Made by a program: the position numbers and the translations under genes
The notes under the pieces: generated by a model
Database searches by the model: none
What the model saw: only the letters and a program-made list of their open reading frames with translations
What the model was told of the DNA's origin: nothing
Assembly: GCF_963681195.1 (NCBI RefSeq)
Contig: NZ_OY808997.1
Coordinates: forward strand, 2,294,001-2,358,000
DNA length: 64,000 bases
Reading direction: 5' to 3'
Origin: Vibrio sp. 16
Lineage (GTDB): Bacteria > Pseudomonadota > Gammaproteobacteria > Enterobacterales > Vibrionaceae
Part shown: positions 23,490 through 31,938 of the stretch, piece by piece
How the letters are laid out: every line of letters begins with the position of its first letter
Position numbering within the stretch: position 1 is the first letter of the stretch

Positions 23490-23526
23490 AATAAAAAAGC
23501 CGAGATCATTTGATCTCGGCTTTTCT
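23490..23526 (-). terminator. rpoH terminator
   Basis: GCCGAGATCA and TGATCTCGGC form a stem with a very short loop, followed on the minus strand by six T. It lies just after the rpoH stop. Confidence 0.87.
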
Positions 23527-23546
23527 GAATCTTGCGCTATGTGGGG

Positions 23547-24404
23547 TTAAAAATCACCGACCGCCACTTTCAGCTTCTTCATCGCATTCTTTTCTAACTG
23601 ACGAATGCGCTCTGCAGATACGCTGTAGGTCTCAGCTAATTCTTGCAGCGTCGCTTTGTTGTCGTCCAACCAACGAGAACGGACAATGTGTTGGCTACGC
23701 TCATCCAAACTCGCCAAAGCTAAGCTCAAACGATTGTTAGTGTGCGCTTCCCAGTTTGCCGCTTCAACGTTGTCAGCCACATCTGACGCTTTATCTTCCA
23801 AATAAAGTACTGGGGCTGTGTACGACGTACCAGTATCGTCATCGTCCGCTTGCATTTCAAATGTCGAGTCTTGCGCTGCTAAGCGAGACTCCATTTCGCG
23901 AACCTCTGAAGGCTCAACGCCAAGCTCTTTTGCAACAGTTTCAACTTCACCGTTGTTAAACCAACCTAGACGCTTTTTCGACTTACGCAGGTTGAAGAAC
24001 AATTTACGCTGAGCTTTGGTCGTGGCAATTTTCACGATACGCCAGTTACGCAAAACGTACTCATGAATTTCGGCTTTGATCCAATGAACAGCAAATGACA
24101 CAAGACGAACACCTACCTCTGGATTAAAGCGTTTTACGGCTTTCATCAGGCCGATGTTACCCTCTTGTACTAAGTCTGCCATTGGCAAACCGTAACCAGA
24201 ATAACCACGAGCAACGTGCACAACGAAACGCAAGTGCGAAAGGATAAGTCCTTTAGCCGCCTCGATTTCACCGTCGTAATGCAGTTTCTCTGCGAGTTCA
24301 CGTTCCTCGTCAGCAGTCAGCATTGGGTAGCTGTTTACTTTGCGGATGTAGCTGTCCAAGCTATCTTGTGTAACTACAGCCATTGGGTACGCTTGGTTAG
24401 TCAT
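23547..24404 (-). CDS. rpoH: RNA polymerase sigma-32 (heat-shock) factor
   Basis: RpoH directs RNA polymerase to heat-shock promoters. The 285-residue protein has sigma region 2 ([31 protein letters not shown]), the sigma-32-specific RpoH box QRKLFFNLR, and a C-terminal region 4 helix-turn-helix ending in [22 protein letters not shown] ribosome site precedes ATG 24404. The leader on the minus strand holds a candidate promoter (TTGTGT, 16 bases, CATAAT) and an imperfect hairpin at 24453-24480. The order rpoH-ftsX-ftsE-ftsY reads as in E. coli. Confidence 0.98.
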   Translation of the reverse strand: MTNQAYPMAVVTQDSLDSYIRKVNSYPMLTADEERELAEKLHYDGEIEAAKGLILSHLRFVVHVARGYSGYGLPMADLVQEGNIGLMKAVKRFNPEVGVRLVSFAVHWIKAEIHEYVLRNWRIVKIATTKAQRKLFFNLRKSKKRLGWFNNGEVETVAKELGVEPSEVREMESRLAAQDSTFEMQADDDDTGTSYTAPVLYLEDKASDVADNVEAANWEAHTNNRLSLALASLDERSQHIVRSRWLDDNKATLQELAETYSVSAERIRQLEKNAMKKLKVAVGDF

Positions 24405-24571
24405 TCAATTCCTCATCAATCTCTGATCTGGAGTCATTTTTAACCCGATAATCTTGAACCTAAAATGAACAGGTTTCAAGCAAGGGAAAGTAATTATGCA
24501 TAAACAAATTGTTTACACAAGTAAAAGTACACGGTAGCGTCTACTTTTTCAAATAGTAGGACACGCTGAAA

Positions 24572-25540
24572 TTAAACTGGTTCAATTTCTTTTAGATGAC
24601 GTTGCGCAGACACTTTCGCAGCTAGGCATCCAATGAAAGTTCCCAGCATTAAAAGCAGTAAGCTTTCATCCCAGCTCAGCCCAATGAGTCTGAAGCGGCT
24701 ATCATAAAGTAAAGCCAATTGCTCGACACTGCTGTTCAGTAAAACTGTGATAATCGCCGTTAAAATCCACGCAGACAGCGCACCTAACAAGCCAAACCAC
24801 ATACCTGAATACAAGTAAGGGCGCAAAATAAAGCCATTGGTTGCGCCAATCAGTTTCATGGTTTGAATCTCTTCTTTATTGGCTAATACGTTGAACCTTA
24901 GCGTATTGCCCACAATGAGAAATACCGAACCCAACATCAATAACGACAGCGTAATCACAATGCCGCTGACTAAGTTTTTGATTGCGTCAAGGCGCGTTAG
25001 CCAATCTTCATCCATCCGAACATCAGTAATATCTTCTTCCGCGCGGATTAGGCTAGCGAGCTCTTTCACCTTGGCTTTCTCTTCCATGCTCGGAGTGATT
25101 ACTAACACCCCTGGCAAGGCGTAATCATCCAACAACGAGATTGCTTGCTCAAAGCCTGAATACTCACTCAAATCATTAAGACCTTGCTGCGGCGAAATAT
25201 ATTGCACGGCCGCGACTTCTTTCATGCTCTCAAGATTATCTTTCAAAATCATGATGCGAGCTTCTGGTGTGCTTTCCGCAATATAGCCACTGATTTGAGA
25301 AGGGCTGGTGACATGTGACGAAGCCACTGACAGGTTTTTACCAAGCAAATAGAGCGCCGATGGCAACGCCAAAGCCATAGAGATCACAGCAAGCGTAAGA
25401 AGATTGCCCAATGGTCGCTCGGTGAACTCCAATAAAGAGGCTTTTGCTTGCTTGAAATGAATGGTCAGAAAACCATCGCGCTTGACTCGATTCACCGTTC
25501 GCGCTTTGGTTGCTTTGCGGTTACGGGTGTTACTGGCCAT
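24572..25540 (-). CDS. ftsX: cell division ABC transporter-like permease FtsX
   Basis: FtsX pairs with FtsE at the division septum and activates periplasmic amidases through EnvC. The 322-residue protein has an N-terminal helix (about 49-70), a periplasmic domain (about 75-180) and three C-terminal helices, the usual FtsX layout. ATG 25540 is chosen; a TTG three codons earlier also exists. It overlaps the ftsE end by 11 bases, indicating coupled translation. Confidence 0.96.
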   Translation of the reverse strand: MASNTRNRKATKARTVNRVKRDGFLTIHFKQAKASLLEFTERPLGNLLTLAVISMALALPSALYLLGKNLSVASSHVTSPSQISGYIAESTPEARIMILKDNLESMKEVAAVQYISPQQGLNDLSEYSGFEQAISLLDDYALPGVLVITPSMEEKAKVKELASLIRAEEDITDVRMDEDWLTRLDAIKNLVSGIVITLSLLMLGSVFLIVGNTLRFNVLANKEEIQTMKLIGATNGFILRPYLYSGMWFGLLGALSAWILTAIITVLLNSSVEQLALLYDSRFRLIGLSWDESLLLLMLGTFIGCLAAKVSAQRHLKEIEPV

Positions 25541-26204
25541 AATCTTCAACCTCGCTCAAAAAGCCTTGGTTCAGTTCAAGGTGACGATATTGTGGGCGAG
25601 TATTCACTAACCCAATATCATGCGTGGCTAGAAGAATCGTCACGCCGGCGCGGTTAAACTCTTCAAGTAATTTCAATACGCGACTCGACAGCTCTGGGTC
25701 TAAATTACCCGTAGGCTCATCAGCCAATAACAAGGTAGGGCGATTGACCACCGCGCGAGCAATACCCACACGCTGCTGCTCACCACCAGATAACTGGCTA
25801 GGAAGACACTTAGCTTTGTCCAGCAGGCCCGTCTTATCCAGAGCGGCATTCACTCTGCGCTTTATTTCGTGCTCGGAGATCGACTCAATGCGCATTGGCA
25901 GCGCGACGTTGTCATATACAGGGCGATCCATCAGCAAGCGGTGGTCTTGGAAAACAATACCGATGTTACGACGTAAAAACGGGATATCTTTATTGGGAAT
26001 ACGTGTAATGTCGTGATCGTTGAAGTAAATCTTCCCATCCGTTGGGCGCTCAATCGCACAGATCAATTTAAGCAAGGTGCTTTTGCCCGCACCAGAATGA
26101 CCACCTAAAAAGGCCATTTCTCCACGACGCAGATGAAAGTCGACTTTTTGCAGCGCTTGACGACCACCACGATACGCTTTACTGACTTGCTGAAACTTTA
26201 TCAC
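25530..26204 (-). CDS. ftsE: cell division ATP-binding protein FtsE
   Basis: The 224-residue ABC ATPase has Walker A GHSGAGKST (about 35-43), the signature LSGGEQQ, Walker B LLLADEPTG and the H-loop LLATHD, all intact. It drives FtsX at the division ring. It starts with GTG (26204) after AGAGGAA. It lies between ftsY and ftsX in one operon. Confidence 0.97.
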   Translation of the reverse strand: MIKFQQVSKAYRGGRQALQKVDFHLRRGEMAFLGGHSGAGKSTLLKLICAIERPTDGKIYFNDHDITRIPNKDIPFLRRNIGIVFQDHRLLMDRPVYDNVALPMRIESISEHEIKRRVNAALDKTGLLDKAKCLPSQLSGGEQQRVGIARAVVNRPTLLLADEPTGNLDPELSSRVLKLLEEFNRAGVTILLATHDIGLVNTRPQYRHLELNQGFLSEVEDYGQ

Positions 26205-26292
26205 CCGTAATTCCTCTTACGAACTTTTCTACTTTCGTGATTCCCAATCCATAAAAGTGACCGTTCATTGGTCACTTTTATGGAGCAGACAG

Positions 26293-27531
26293 TTAGTCTT
26301 CGCGACTAAACAAAGCGTCGATAAACTCTTGGGTTTCAAATGGGCGTAAATCGTCGATGCCTTCACCGACTCCAATGTAGCGGATTGGGATCTGGAATTG
26401 GTCTGCCAACGCGAAAATAACGCCACCTTTCGCCGTACCGTCTAGCTTAGTCAGAGTGATACCGGTAAGCGGCGCAACGTCGCTAAACAGCTTCGCTTGG
26501 CTAATCGCGTTTTGCCCAGTCCCCGCATCCAAGGTCAACATGATTTCATGTGGCGCTGAGCCGTCCACTTTCTGCATCACTCGAACAATCTTACGCAGCT
26601 CTTCCATCAAGTTCGATTTGTTTTGTAGGCGACCCGCGGTATCCGCAATCACCACATCCACGCCTTTTGCTTTGGCTGACTCAATAGCATCATAAATGAC
26701 AGAAGCGCTGTCTGCTCCCGTATGCTGAGCAACGACTGGGACATTATTACGTTCACCCCAAACTTGCAGCTGTTCAACGGCCGCGGCGCGGAAAGTATCA
26801 CCTGCGGCAAGCATCACTTTCTTACCTTCAGCTTGGAACTGTTTTGCTAGCTTACCAATTGTCGTGGTCTTACCAACACCGTTCACACCGACCATCAAGA
26901 TCACGTATGGCGTTTTTGACGTATCCACTTCGAGCGGCTTTTCTACTGTCGATAAGATTTCCGCCATCTCTTCTTTCAGTAGACCATATAGGGCTTCACC
27001 ATCTTTCAATTCTTGGCGCGACGCTTTTTCCGTTAGGCTATCGATGATCTTGGTCGTGGTATCCATACCAACATCAGCAATCAAGAGCTGCTCTTCTAAC
27101 TCTTCAAACAGGTCATCATCGATCTGTTTTCCTTTGAACAAGCCAAAGAAACCGGCGCCAATATTGGCTTTCGTGCGTGCAAGGCTGCGCTTTAGTCGTG
27201 CGAAAAAGCTTTCCGTCGGCTTTTCTTGCTCTACTACGCGAGGCTCTTGCGGTTCCGGCTGCTCATCAACTGGAGCCTCTTCAACTTTTTCTTCTGCTTC
27301 TGCTTCTGCTTCTGCTTCTGCTTCTGCTTCTGCTTCTGCTTCTGCTTCTGCTTCTGCTTCTGCTTCTGCTAGTTTAGTGTTCTCTTCCTGAGGCGCGTCT
27401 TCAATAGGTTGCGTCTCTTCGGCAACAACATCACTTTCTACTTGTTGTTTCTCATCAACCGGTTGTTTTGCCTGGTCATCATCACCAAAGCCAAGCCAAG
27501 AAAGTAATCCGCGCTTCTTTTTTTCCGTCAT
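26293..27531 (-). CDS. ftsY: signal recognition particle receptor FtsY
   Basis: FtsY is the membrane-associated GTPase that receives SRP-ribosome complexes. The 412-residue protein has an acidic A domain (1-~105) and the NG GTPase domain, with G1 GVNGVGKTTT (215-224), G3 DTAGRLQ and G4 TKLDG. The A domain holds 13 consecutive Ala-Glu dipeptides (residues 55-80), encoded by a perfect hexanucleotide repeat that could change length without shifting frame. A amphipathic stretch before the N domain (ESFFARLKRSLART) is the likely membrane-targeting helix. It is divergent from rsmD and heads the ftsYEX operon. Confidence 0.97.
   Translation of the reverse strand: MTEKKKRGLLSWLGFGDDDQAKQPVDEKQQVESDVVAEETQPIEDAPQEENTKLAEAEAEAEAEAEAEAEAEAEAEAEAEEKVEEAPVDEQPEPQEPRVVEQEKPTESFFARLKRSLARTKANIGAGFFGLFKGKQIDDDLFEELEEQLLIADVGMDTTTKIIDSLTEKASRQELKDGEALYGLLKEEMAEILSTVEKPLEVDTSKTPYVILMVGVNGVGKTTTIGKLAKQFQAEGKKVMLAAGDTFRAAAVEQLQVWGERNNVPVVAQHTGADSASVIYDAIESAKAKGVDVVIADTAGRLQNKSNLMEELRKIVRVMQKVDGSAPHEIMLTLDAGTGQNAISQAKLFSDVAPLTGITLTKLDGTAKGGVIFALADQFQIPIRYIGVGEGIDDLRPFETQEFIDALFSRED
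27292..27369. repeat. 13-copy hexanucleotide microsatellite within ftsY
   Basis: TTCTGC (GCAGAA on the coding strand) is repeated 13 times without interruption, 78 bases. It encodes (Ala-Glu)13. Because the unit is six bases, slippage keeps the reading frame. An antisense poly-leucine ORF over it is an artefact. Confidence 0.95.
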
Positions 27532-27743
27532 CTGGGGCTATCCTAGATTGTCTTATATTTACTCTGTGACTCTTTTCTCTTGGGATTATCCCAAACAAGA
27601 AAAGAAAAATGACAACAGAGTGAAAAGTTTCCAGCGTATTGGCGATGGGGTACACTCTGTCATCAATGAATTTTGGGCTGTACTCAGGGCTTAATTGCTG
27701 AGCGACTGGGTATAGTATCACTTTATTAGCGGTCAAAAAATCT

Positions 27744-28346
27744 ATGGTAAGACGTCGCCAGCAAAACACATCACAAAAAAAGCCATCCACAGGCTTCGTT
27801 CGTATCATTAGTGGCTTATGGAGAGGCCGAAAGCTGCCTGTCCATGATGCAGAAGGATTACGCCCAACGACTGATCGCGTTAAAGAAACCCTCTTTAACT
27901 GGATCGCGCAAGATGTACCCAAAGCCAAATGTTTGGATTTGTTTGCAGGTTCCGGTGGTCTGAGTTTTGAATCAGCGTCTCGTCAAGCAGAGCATGTGAC
28001 CATGGTAGAGCTCAATACCGCGGCATTTAAACAGCTCAAACAAAACATCACCGCATTAAAGGCCACCAATATTAGCGCACACAACACCGATGCGTTGAGC
28101 TTTCTAAAACAGCCAGGAACGCCGCATCACGTGGTTTTCATTGATCCTCCGTTTCGTAAAGGATTACTCGACGAAACCGTGGCCTTGCTGGAGCAGAATA
28201 ATTGGCTGGCGGAAGGCGCGATGATTTATATTGAAACAGAAAAAGAGTTGGCATTAGAGTCGATTCCGGCACACTGGCAACTGTATCGAGAAAAGACGGC
28301 TGGCCAAGTGTGCTACCGACTATTTGAGCGACAACAAGACTCGTAA
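27744..28346 (+). CDS. rsmD: 16S rRNA (guanine(966)-N2)-methyltransferase
   Basis: RsmD methylates G966 of 16S rRNA in the assembling 30S subunit. The 200-residue protein has the RIISGLWRGRKLPV start region, the RPTTDRVKETLFNW motif, SAM motif LDLFAGSGGLSFE (about 64-76) and the catalytic DPPF motif. It diverges from ftsY, exactly as in E. coli, and yhhL follows. Confidence 0.97.
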   Translation: MVRRRQQNTSQKKPSTGFVRIISGLWRGRKLPVHDAEGLRPTTDRVKETLFNWIAQDVPKAKCLDLFAGSGGLSFESASRQAEHVTMVELNTAAFKQLKQNITALKATNISAHNTDALSFLKQPGTPHHVVFIDPPFRKGLLDETVALLEQNNWLAEGAMIYIETEKELALESIPAHWQLYREKTAGQVCYRLFERQQDS

Positions 28347-28356
28347 GGACGTCGTC

Positions 28357-28623
28357 ATGAAAGCATTACTACTACTCGCCAAAGCGGCTATTGGCTTTGT
28401 TTGGTTTATTTTGGTTCTCAACATTTTTATGCCCTTTCCAGGCAATGCCGCTATCGCGCTTTATATTATGGCGGCGTTCCTGTTGTTCATGCACGGTCTG
28501 CAAATGCTGATATTCATCGGAGCGTTTGGAGATAAGATCGCCATGAGCAAATGGGAAAAATGGTCGATTCTTATTTTTGGTATCTTTGCCTTGCTCGATA
28601 TCCGACGTAAATACATGTCCTAA
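28357..28623 (+). CDS. yhhL: DUF1145 family small membrane protein (YhhL-like)
   Basis: The 88-residue protein has three predicted helices (about 5-24, 30-51 and 66-82), and sequence and place match E. coli yhhL, which also follows rsmD. ATG 28357 has AAGGA nine bases upstream; a longer frame from 28324 would overlap rsmD. Function is unknown. Confidence 0.88.
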   Translation: MKALLLLAKAAIGFVWFILVLNIFMPFPGNAAIALYIMAAFLLFMHGLQMLIFIGAFGDKIAMSKWEKWSILIFGIFALLDIRRKYMS

Positions 28624-28626
28624 GAA

Positions 28627-28657
28627 CAAAAATGCCGCGAAGTCGCGGCATTTTTTA
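28627..28657. terminator. bidirectional terminator between yhhL and yhgN
   Basis: AATGCCGCGA/TCGCGGCATT stem with flanking A and T runs lies between convergent genes. Confidence 0.87.
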
Positions 28658-28661
28658 TCTC

Positions 28662-29246
28662 TTAACCTAAATAGCTTTTTACACCATCGAGGAACATTTG
28701 GGTTGAAATCATAATCAACAAAAGTCCCATCAAACGCTCAATAGCTTTGAGTCCGCGCTCGCCCAAAATCCTATGGAAGAAACCATAGAACATCAATACC
28801 ACAAACGTCACTCCCCAAGCTAACAGTACGGCAGCTGATAACTCTAAAAGCTTGTCGGGGTGCTGACTAGAAAGCAGCAGTAGCGCAGCGATTACCGATG
28901 GCCCTGCAATCATTGGAATCGCCATCGGAACAAAGAAAGGCTCTTCACCTGCCGCTAAGCCAACAATACTGCCGCCCGTTGGGAAAATCATCTTGATTGC
29001 GATGATAAAGAGAATAATCCCGCCCGAGATACTCAGCGTTTCTGGTGCAACGTGAAGGAAGTTGAGGATGCTCTTTCCTGCAAAGAGGAACAGCATCAAA
29101 ATACCCAGCGCAAATAGAAGCTCTCGGATTAACACTTTGCGGCGACGTTTCGGATCTAAGTGCTTCAGTATAGACAGCACAATCGGCAAGTTGCCTAGCG
29201 GGTCCATGATGAGAAACAACATAGTCGCGGCAGAAATTATATCCAT
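28662..29246 (-). CDS. yhgN: MarC/YhgN family inner-membrane protein
   Basis: The 194-residue protein has six predicted helices and the family sequences LIMDPLGNLPI (12-22), SISGGIILFIIAIKMIFP, GEEPFFVPMAIPMIAGP and ERLMGLLLIMISTQMFLDG. It closely resembles E. coli YhgN. Despite older claims for the relative MarC, no transport substrate is established. No operon partner is evident. Confidence 0.92.
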   Translation of the reverse strand: MDIISAATMLFLIMDPLGNLPIVLSILKHLDPKRRRKVLIRELLFALGILMLFLFAGKSILNFLHVAPETLSISGGIILFIIAIKMIFPTGGSIVGLAAGEEPFFVPMAIPMIAGPSVIAALLLLSSQHPDKLLELSAAVLLAWGVTFVVLMFYGFFHRILGERGLKAIERLMGLLLIMISTQMFLDGVKSYLG

Positions 29247-29380
29247 GGATTAGCCCCCAAAGCAGCACGGTTTGAATAGATGAACAAAAAGACGGCGAAG
29301 TATAGCAACGTCGCACGTTAATTTGGAGGCAAAACAGATTGATTCAGTGAATAGAGATTAAATAAGCGTACTTACAGCGA

Positions 29381-29614
29381 TCAATGACCACACACACGAC
29401 CCATATTGACAGACCATTTACTATCATGCTGGACAATTTTCTGTTTTTGAATAAAGAACGTCAGCAACGCGTCTAGGTCAAAGCCATTCAATTTACAGGT
29501 TCGAAACATCGCGTGTTCACCGAACTCTTGATTCACTGCTTGACGCAGCTCCGCCTCACTCATTGGCTTTTCTCTAAGTAAGTTTAGAACGTTATGTGCA
29601 TGTATTTCCGTCAT
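29381..29614 (-). CDS. YecH family protein (DUF2492), probable metal-binding
   Basis: The 77-residue protein resembles E. coli YecH, with an N-terminal HAHNVLNLL, a central FGEHAMFRTC and a C-terminal VCGH. The conserved histidines and cysteines suggest metal binding (inference). ATG 29614 (MTEIHAH) is preferred to the upstream ATG at 29638, which would add eight residues not seen in YecH. Confidence 0.82.
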   Translation of the reverse strand: MTEIHAHNVLNLLREKPMSEAELRQAVNQEFGEHAMFRTCKLNGFDLDALLTFFIQKQKIVQHDSKWSVNMGRVCGH

Positions 29615-29680
29615 GACTGCTTTCTCCGACAATGGCATTGCGGCAAAGCATAATCGTAACCAGAGAAAAGAACTTTGATT

Positions 29681-30304
29681 TTAGATAATCAAAGAAGCGG
29701 TAATCAAAGCGTGCGCCAGTAGGTAGCTACCAGAGATGAGATAACGGCCAAAGGCTATCGGATGTCGATAATCATGAACCGCAAGCAAGCCTGCAGAAAG
29801 TGTCAGGATAATGGTACCAAGAAAACCAAGTGAGCCAGACACGGTGCCTGAAAACAACCAAACCTCTCCCGCAGCCCAATTCAACTGCAGCAGCATCATC
29901 CCCATGATCACAACGGGGAAAATCAGTTTATCGATTTTAGGTAGCATTAGGAAAAACACCACAATACCAATGGCAAGAAGCATGGCTGGTAACCACCACA
30001 CAATTTCCCCTGACAACTGCTGCCAAAAAGAAGTGCTGTAACACAGCTGAGCGCCGATATACGCCGAAAAGCAGAGTCGCTTGTGCTTATTAAAGAGATA
30101 GAGACTGTCCGCGAGCGCAGAAATGATAAGCCCGAGCGTCACCCACCATGCAGCAAGCCCAACCAGGCTTTCTTGGCTCCATAGCATGACCACCAGCATG
30201 AACATTGTCAGCGTTTTAAACACCGCTGCTTGCATCTTCTGATTGCTTTCACTGGCTGAAATACTAATAAAACCTGATAGTGCGACTGAAAGCCAACTCC
30301 ACAT
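29681..30304 (-). CDS. YhhN/TMEM86 family membrane protein, possible lysoplasmalogenase
   Basis: The 207-residue protein is predicted to have about seven or eight helices and contains IISALADSLYLF, the position where the family has its conserved S-x-x-(G/A)-D. Animal TMEM86 proteins cleave lysoplasmalogens; Vibrio does not make plasmalogens, so the bacterial substrate is unknown. E. coli yhhN is in the same neighbourhood as yhhL and yhhM, which are also here. The divergence from known members is considerable, so the call is moderate. Confidence 0.68.
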   Translation of the reverse strand: MWSWLSVALSGFISISASESNQKMQAAVFKTLTMFMLVVMLWSQESLVGLAAWWVTLGLIISALADSLYLFNKHKRLCFSAYIGAQLCYSTSFWQQLSGEIVWWLPAMLLAIGIVVFFLMLPKIDKLIFPVVIMGMMLLQLNWAAGEVWLFSGTVSGSLGFLGTIILTLSAGLLAVHDYRHPIAFGRYLISGSYLLAHALITASLII

Positions 30305-31024
30305 GCGACCACCTCTTTTAAACTGAGTCGCTAGTGTAGGGAGGGCGCTTCATATGTCCAGAGTGGGAAAGTAAAACTTGGATCTCGATTATGCTTCTAC
30401 ACGTTTGCATTTCTATCTGCAATATCAGGTCAGGGCCAGCGCCAGCCGATTAAAAGCCCCAAAAAGACCATTTTATACACCGACAAGGATGAAAATATAG
30501 GATAGTAACAAAACCCTCCTTGCTCAACGAAAAAACAAACAAGAAAAACAAGAATAAACAACTATAAAACAACAACTTAAATAAAAAAACACAAAAACTA
30601 GAAGCACCCTTTCCTCTCGTTTTACTTCCAGTTTTATCACTCATACTCTAATGGAACAAACCAAATAATGACATCAATTCTCATCCACCAAGAAAATACC
30701 AGCAAAACCTACAACAAACTCTAAAATATCAACATCAAGAGACAACTAAGCCCCAAAAGAACAACAAACCTTTTATTAACACAAATAAATATAGATTATA
30801 TTTGAATTAAAACAACAGGTTAAATGCAAAACAACGACATAAGAACAAATAAAAACCAGCTCAAAAGTAACGATTTAAAATTGAAAAAATGCCTAAATAA
30901 ACCCATAAGTACAAGTTTAAATTTGATTTTTTAAGCAGTAAGCAAAGAAAAACTTGATCAAACCATAAAAACATTGCTATTCTAAAAAGCATAGAGTTAA
31001 ACATCACTATTAAGGAGCAGTGTT
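30305..31024 (+). other. AT-rich, G-poor noncoding stretch upstream of the 26-codon gene
   Basis: No convincing gene lies here. Lines 30541-30840 of the plus strand contain only about 7 percent G but about 20 percent C, with long A tracts. This is the C-over-G bias of unstructured RNA and of rho-utilisation regions. Near the end a candidate promoter is present (TTGATC at 30955, 18 bases, TATTCT). A 64-codon low-complexity ORF on the minus strand (30450-30644) is not accepted. Confidence 0.6.
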
Positions 31025-31105
31025 ATGATTACTTCTTCACAAAAACAAGGACTTGTAATGATCGCGGTTGTTGTTGGCCTAATGACGCTGCCGATGATGT
31101 ACTAG
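31025..31105 (+). CDS. 26-residue single-helix membrane peptide, unrecognised
   Basis: ATG 31025 is preceded by AAGGAG with a seven-base gap, an optimal ribosome site. It encodes 26 residues: a short polar start (MITSSQKQG) and a hydrophobic stretch of about 16 residues (LVMIAVVVGLMTLPMM) before TAG at 31103. A strong terminator follows within 17 bases, so the gene is a complete monocistronic unit with an AT-rich leader. The predicted single helix suggests an inner-membrane peptide, like small regulators or type-I-toxin-like peptides; there is no direct evidence for function. The ribosome site, the hydrophobicity and the terminator argue against chance. Confidence 0.72.
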   Translation: MITSSQKQGLVMIAVVVGLMTLPMMY

Positions 31106-31121
31106 TCAGATTACAGAAAAC

Positions 31122-31149
31122 AAAAAGGGACGCTTTCGCGTCCCTTTTT
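31122..31149 (+). terminator. terminator after the 26-codon gene
   Basis: AAAAAGGGACGC pairs perfectly with GCGTCCCTTTTT around a TTTC loop, ending in a T run. It could act on both strands. Confidence 0.9.
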
Positions 31150-31242
31150 GTTACAAAGCAGATAAAACGATCAGATTCAGTTCAATAACTAGACACACGT
31201 CTAATTACTCTCCAACCCTAAAATGTCCCACTTTTCTGGCGT

Positions 31243-31611
31243 TTATTGTAAATGCTTCGATAAAACATCCCAATGTGCATAATAGAAAAATAATGCCGCG
31301 ACAGTGATGAGTGTCATCAAGGTGATGGCCGCCCGCCATACAAAACGACTGCTACGCGGAGTCAGCTCTTTTTCACACTCATCGCACGTGGTCAAAAAAT
31401 CTCTCTGGCTATCGAGTTTGTAGTCTTCTTCGTGCACAACTTTATTGCGAATGGTCGCAATATAGCGCAGCTTACTTATGACATCGTGAGGCAATCGCTC
31501 TTCACAACTGGTGATAAGTTGATGAAGTCCTTTGCCTTCCGCGTGATACTGGGTACGAAGCAGCTTTTCCAACTTACGTGTGCGGATAACAACTTTCTCT
31601 ATATCAGACAT
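31243..31611 (-). CDS. DUF4145 domain protein with C-terminal membrane anchor
   Basis: The 122-residue protein has a helical N-terminal part with the DUF4145 hallmark IRNKVVHEED (near 54-63), a C-x2-C pair (TTCDECEKEL) and a C-terminal hydrophobic helix (about 91-111). DUF4145 is frequent in restriction enzymes and regulators and may bind nucleotides or nucleic acid, but the role is unknown. The tail-anchor topology would place the domain in the cytoplasm. No operon partner is close. Confidence 0.65.
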   Translation of the reverse strand: MSDIEKVVIRTRKLEKLLRTQYHAEGKGLHQLITSCEERLPHDVISKLRYIATIRNKVVHEEDYKLDSQRDFLTTCDECEKELTPRSSRFVWRAAITLMTLITVAALFFYYAHWDVLSKHLQ

Positions 31612-31938
31612 GGCTTCCCTCCATCGCTAGTAAAGTTTAGGGGCAAAACAAAGCCTTTTACAACTTCGAGTCTCCACTCTTGGTTAGCCTTTGTTCTTAC
31701 AGTCACTGCGAATTATTATCTCCCTTTTCATTGCTGGACAAAATTGTTCCCCTAGTAAATTAATGTAAAGGAATCAATTACTAGCTATATCAGGATACTG
31801 ACAATTTTCCCAATCCCTTGTGATGTGCGTCTAATAAATCATTCAAGATACGCACCAACTTATCACTCAATTGCGCCAAGCCTCATCTCTAATACAAATA
31901 ACCGCTAGAATAGCCAACATTAGAAGGGAGATCTCATC
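31612..31938. other. intergenic region between the divergent DUF4145 gene and yhhM
   Basis: These 327 bases contain no ORF with a credible ribosome site apart from the yhhM start (GAAGGGAGA at 31922-31930). The stretch must hold both divergent promoters; I cannot place either confidently, and no clear operator is visible. Confidence 0.4.

Noticed and set aside
27177..27377. Poly-leucine ORF opposite ftsY
   Set aside because: It is the antisense reading of the hexanucleotide repeat and carries no other signal.
30450..30644. 64-codon ORF on the minus strand in the G-poor stretch
   Set aside because: No credible ribosome site, low-complexity Phe/Leu-rich translation that follows from the base composition, and no family likeness.
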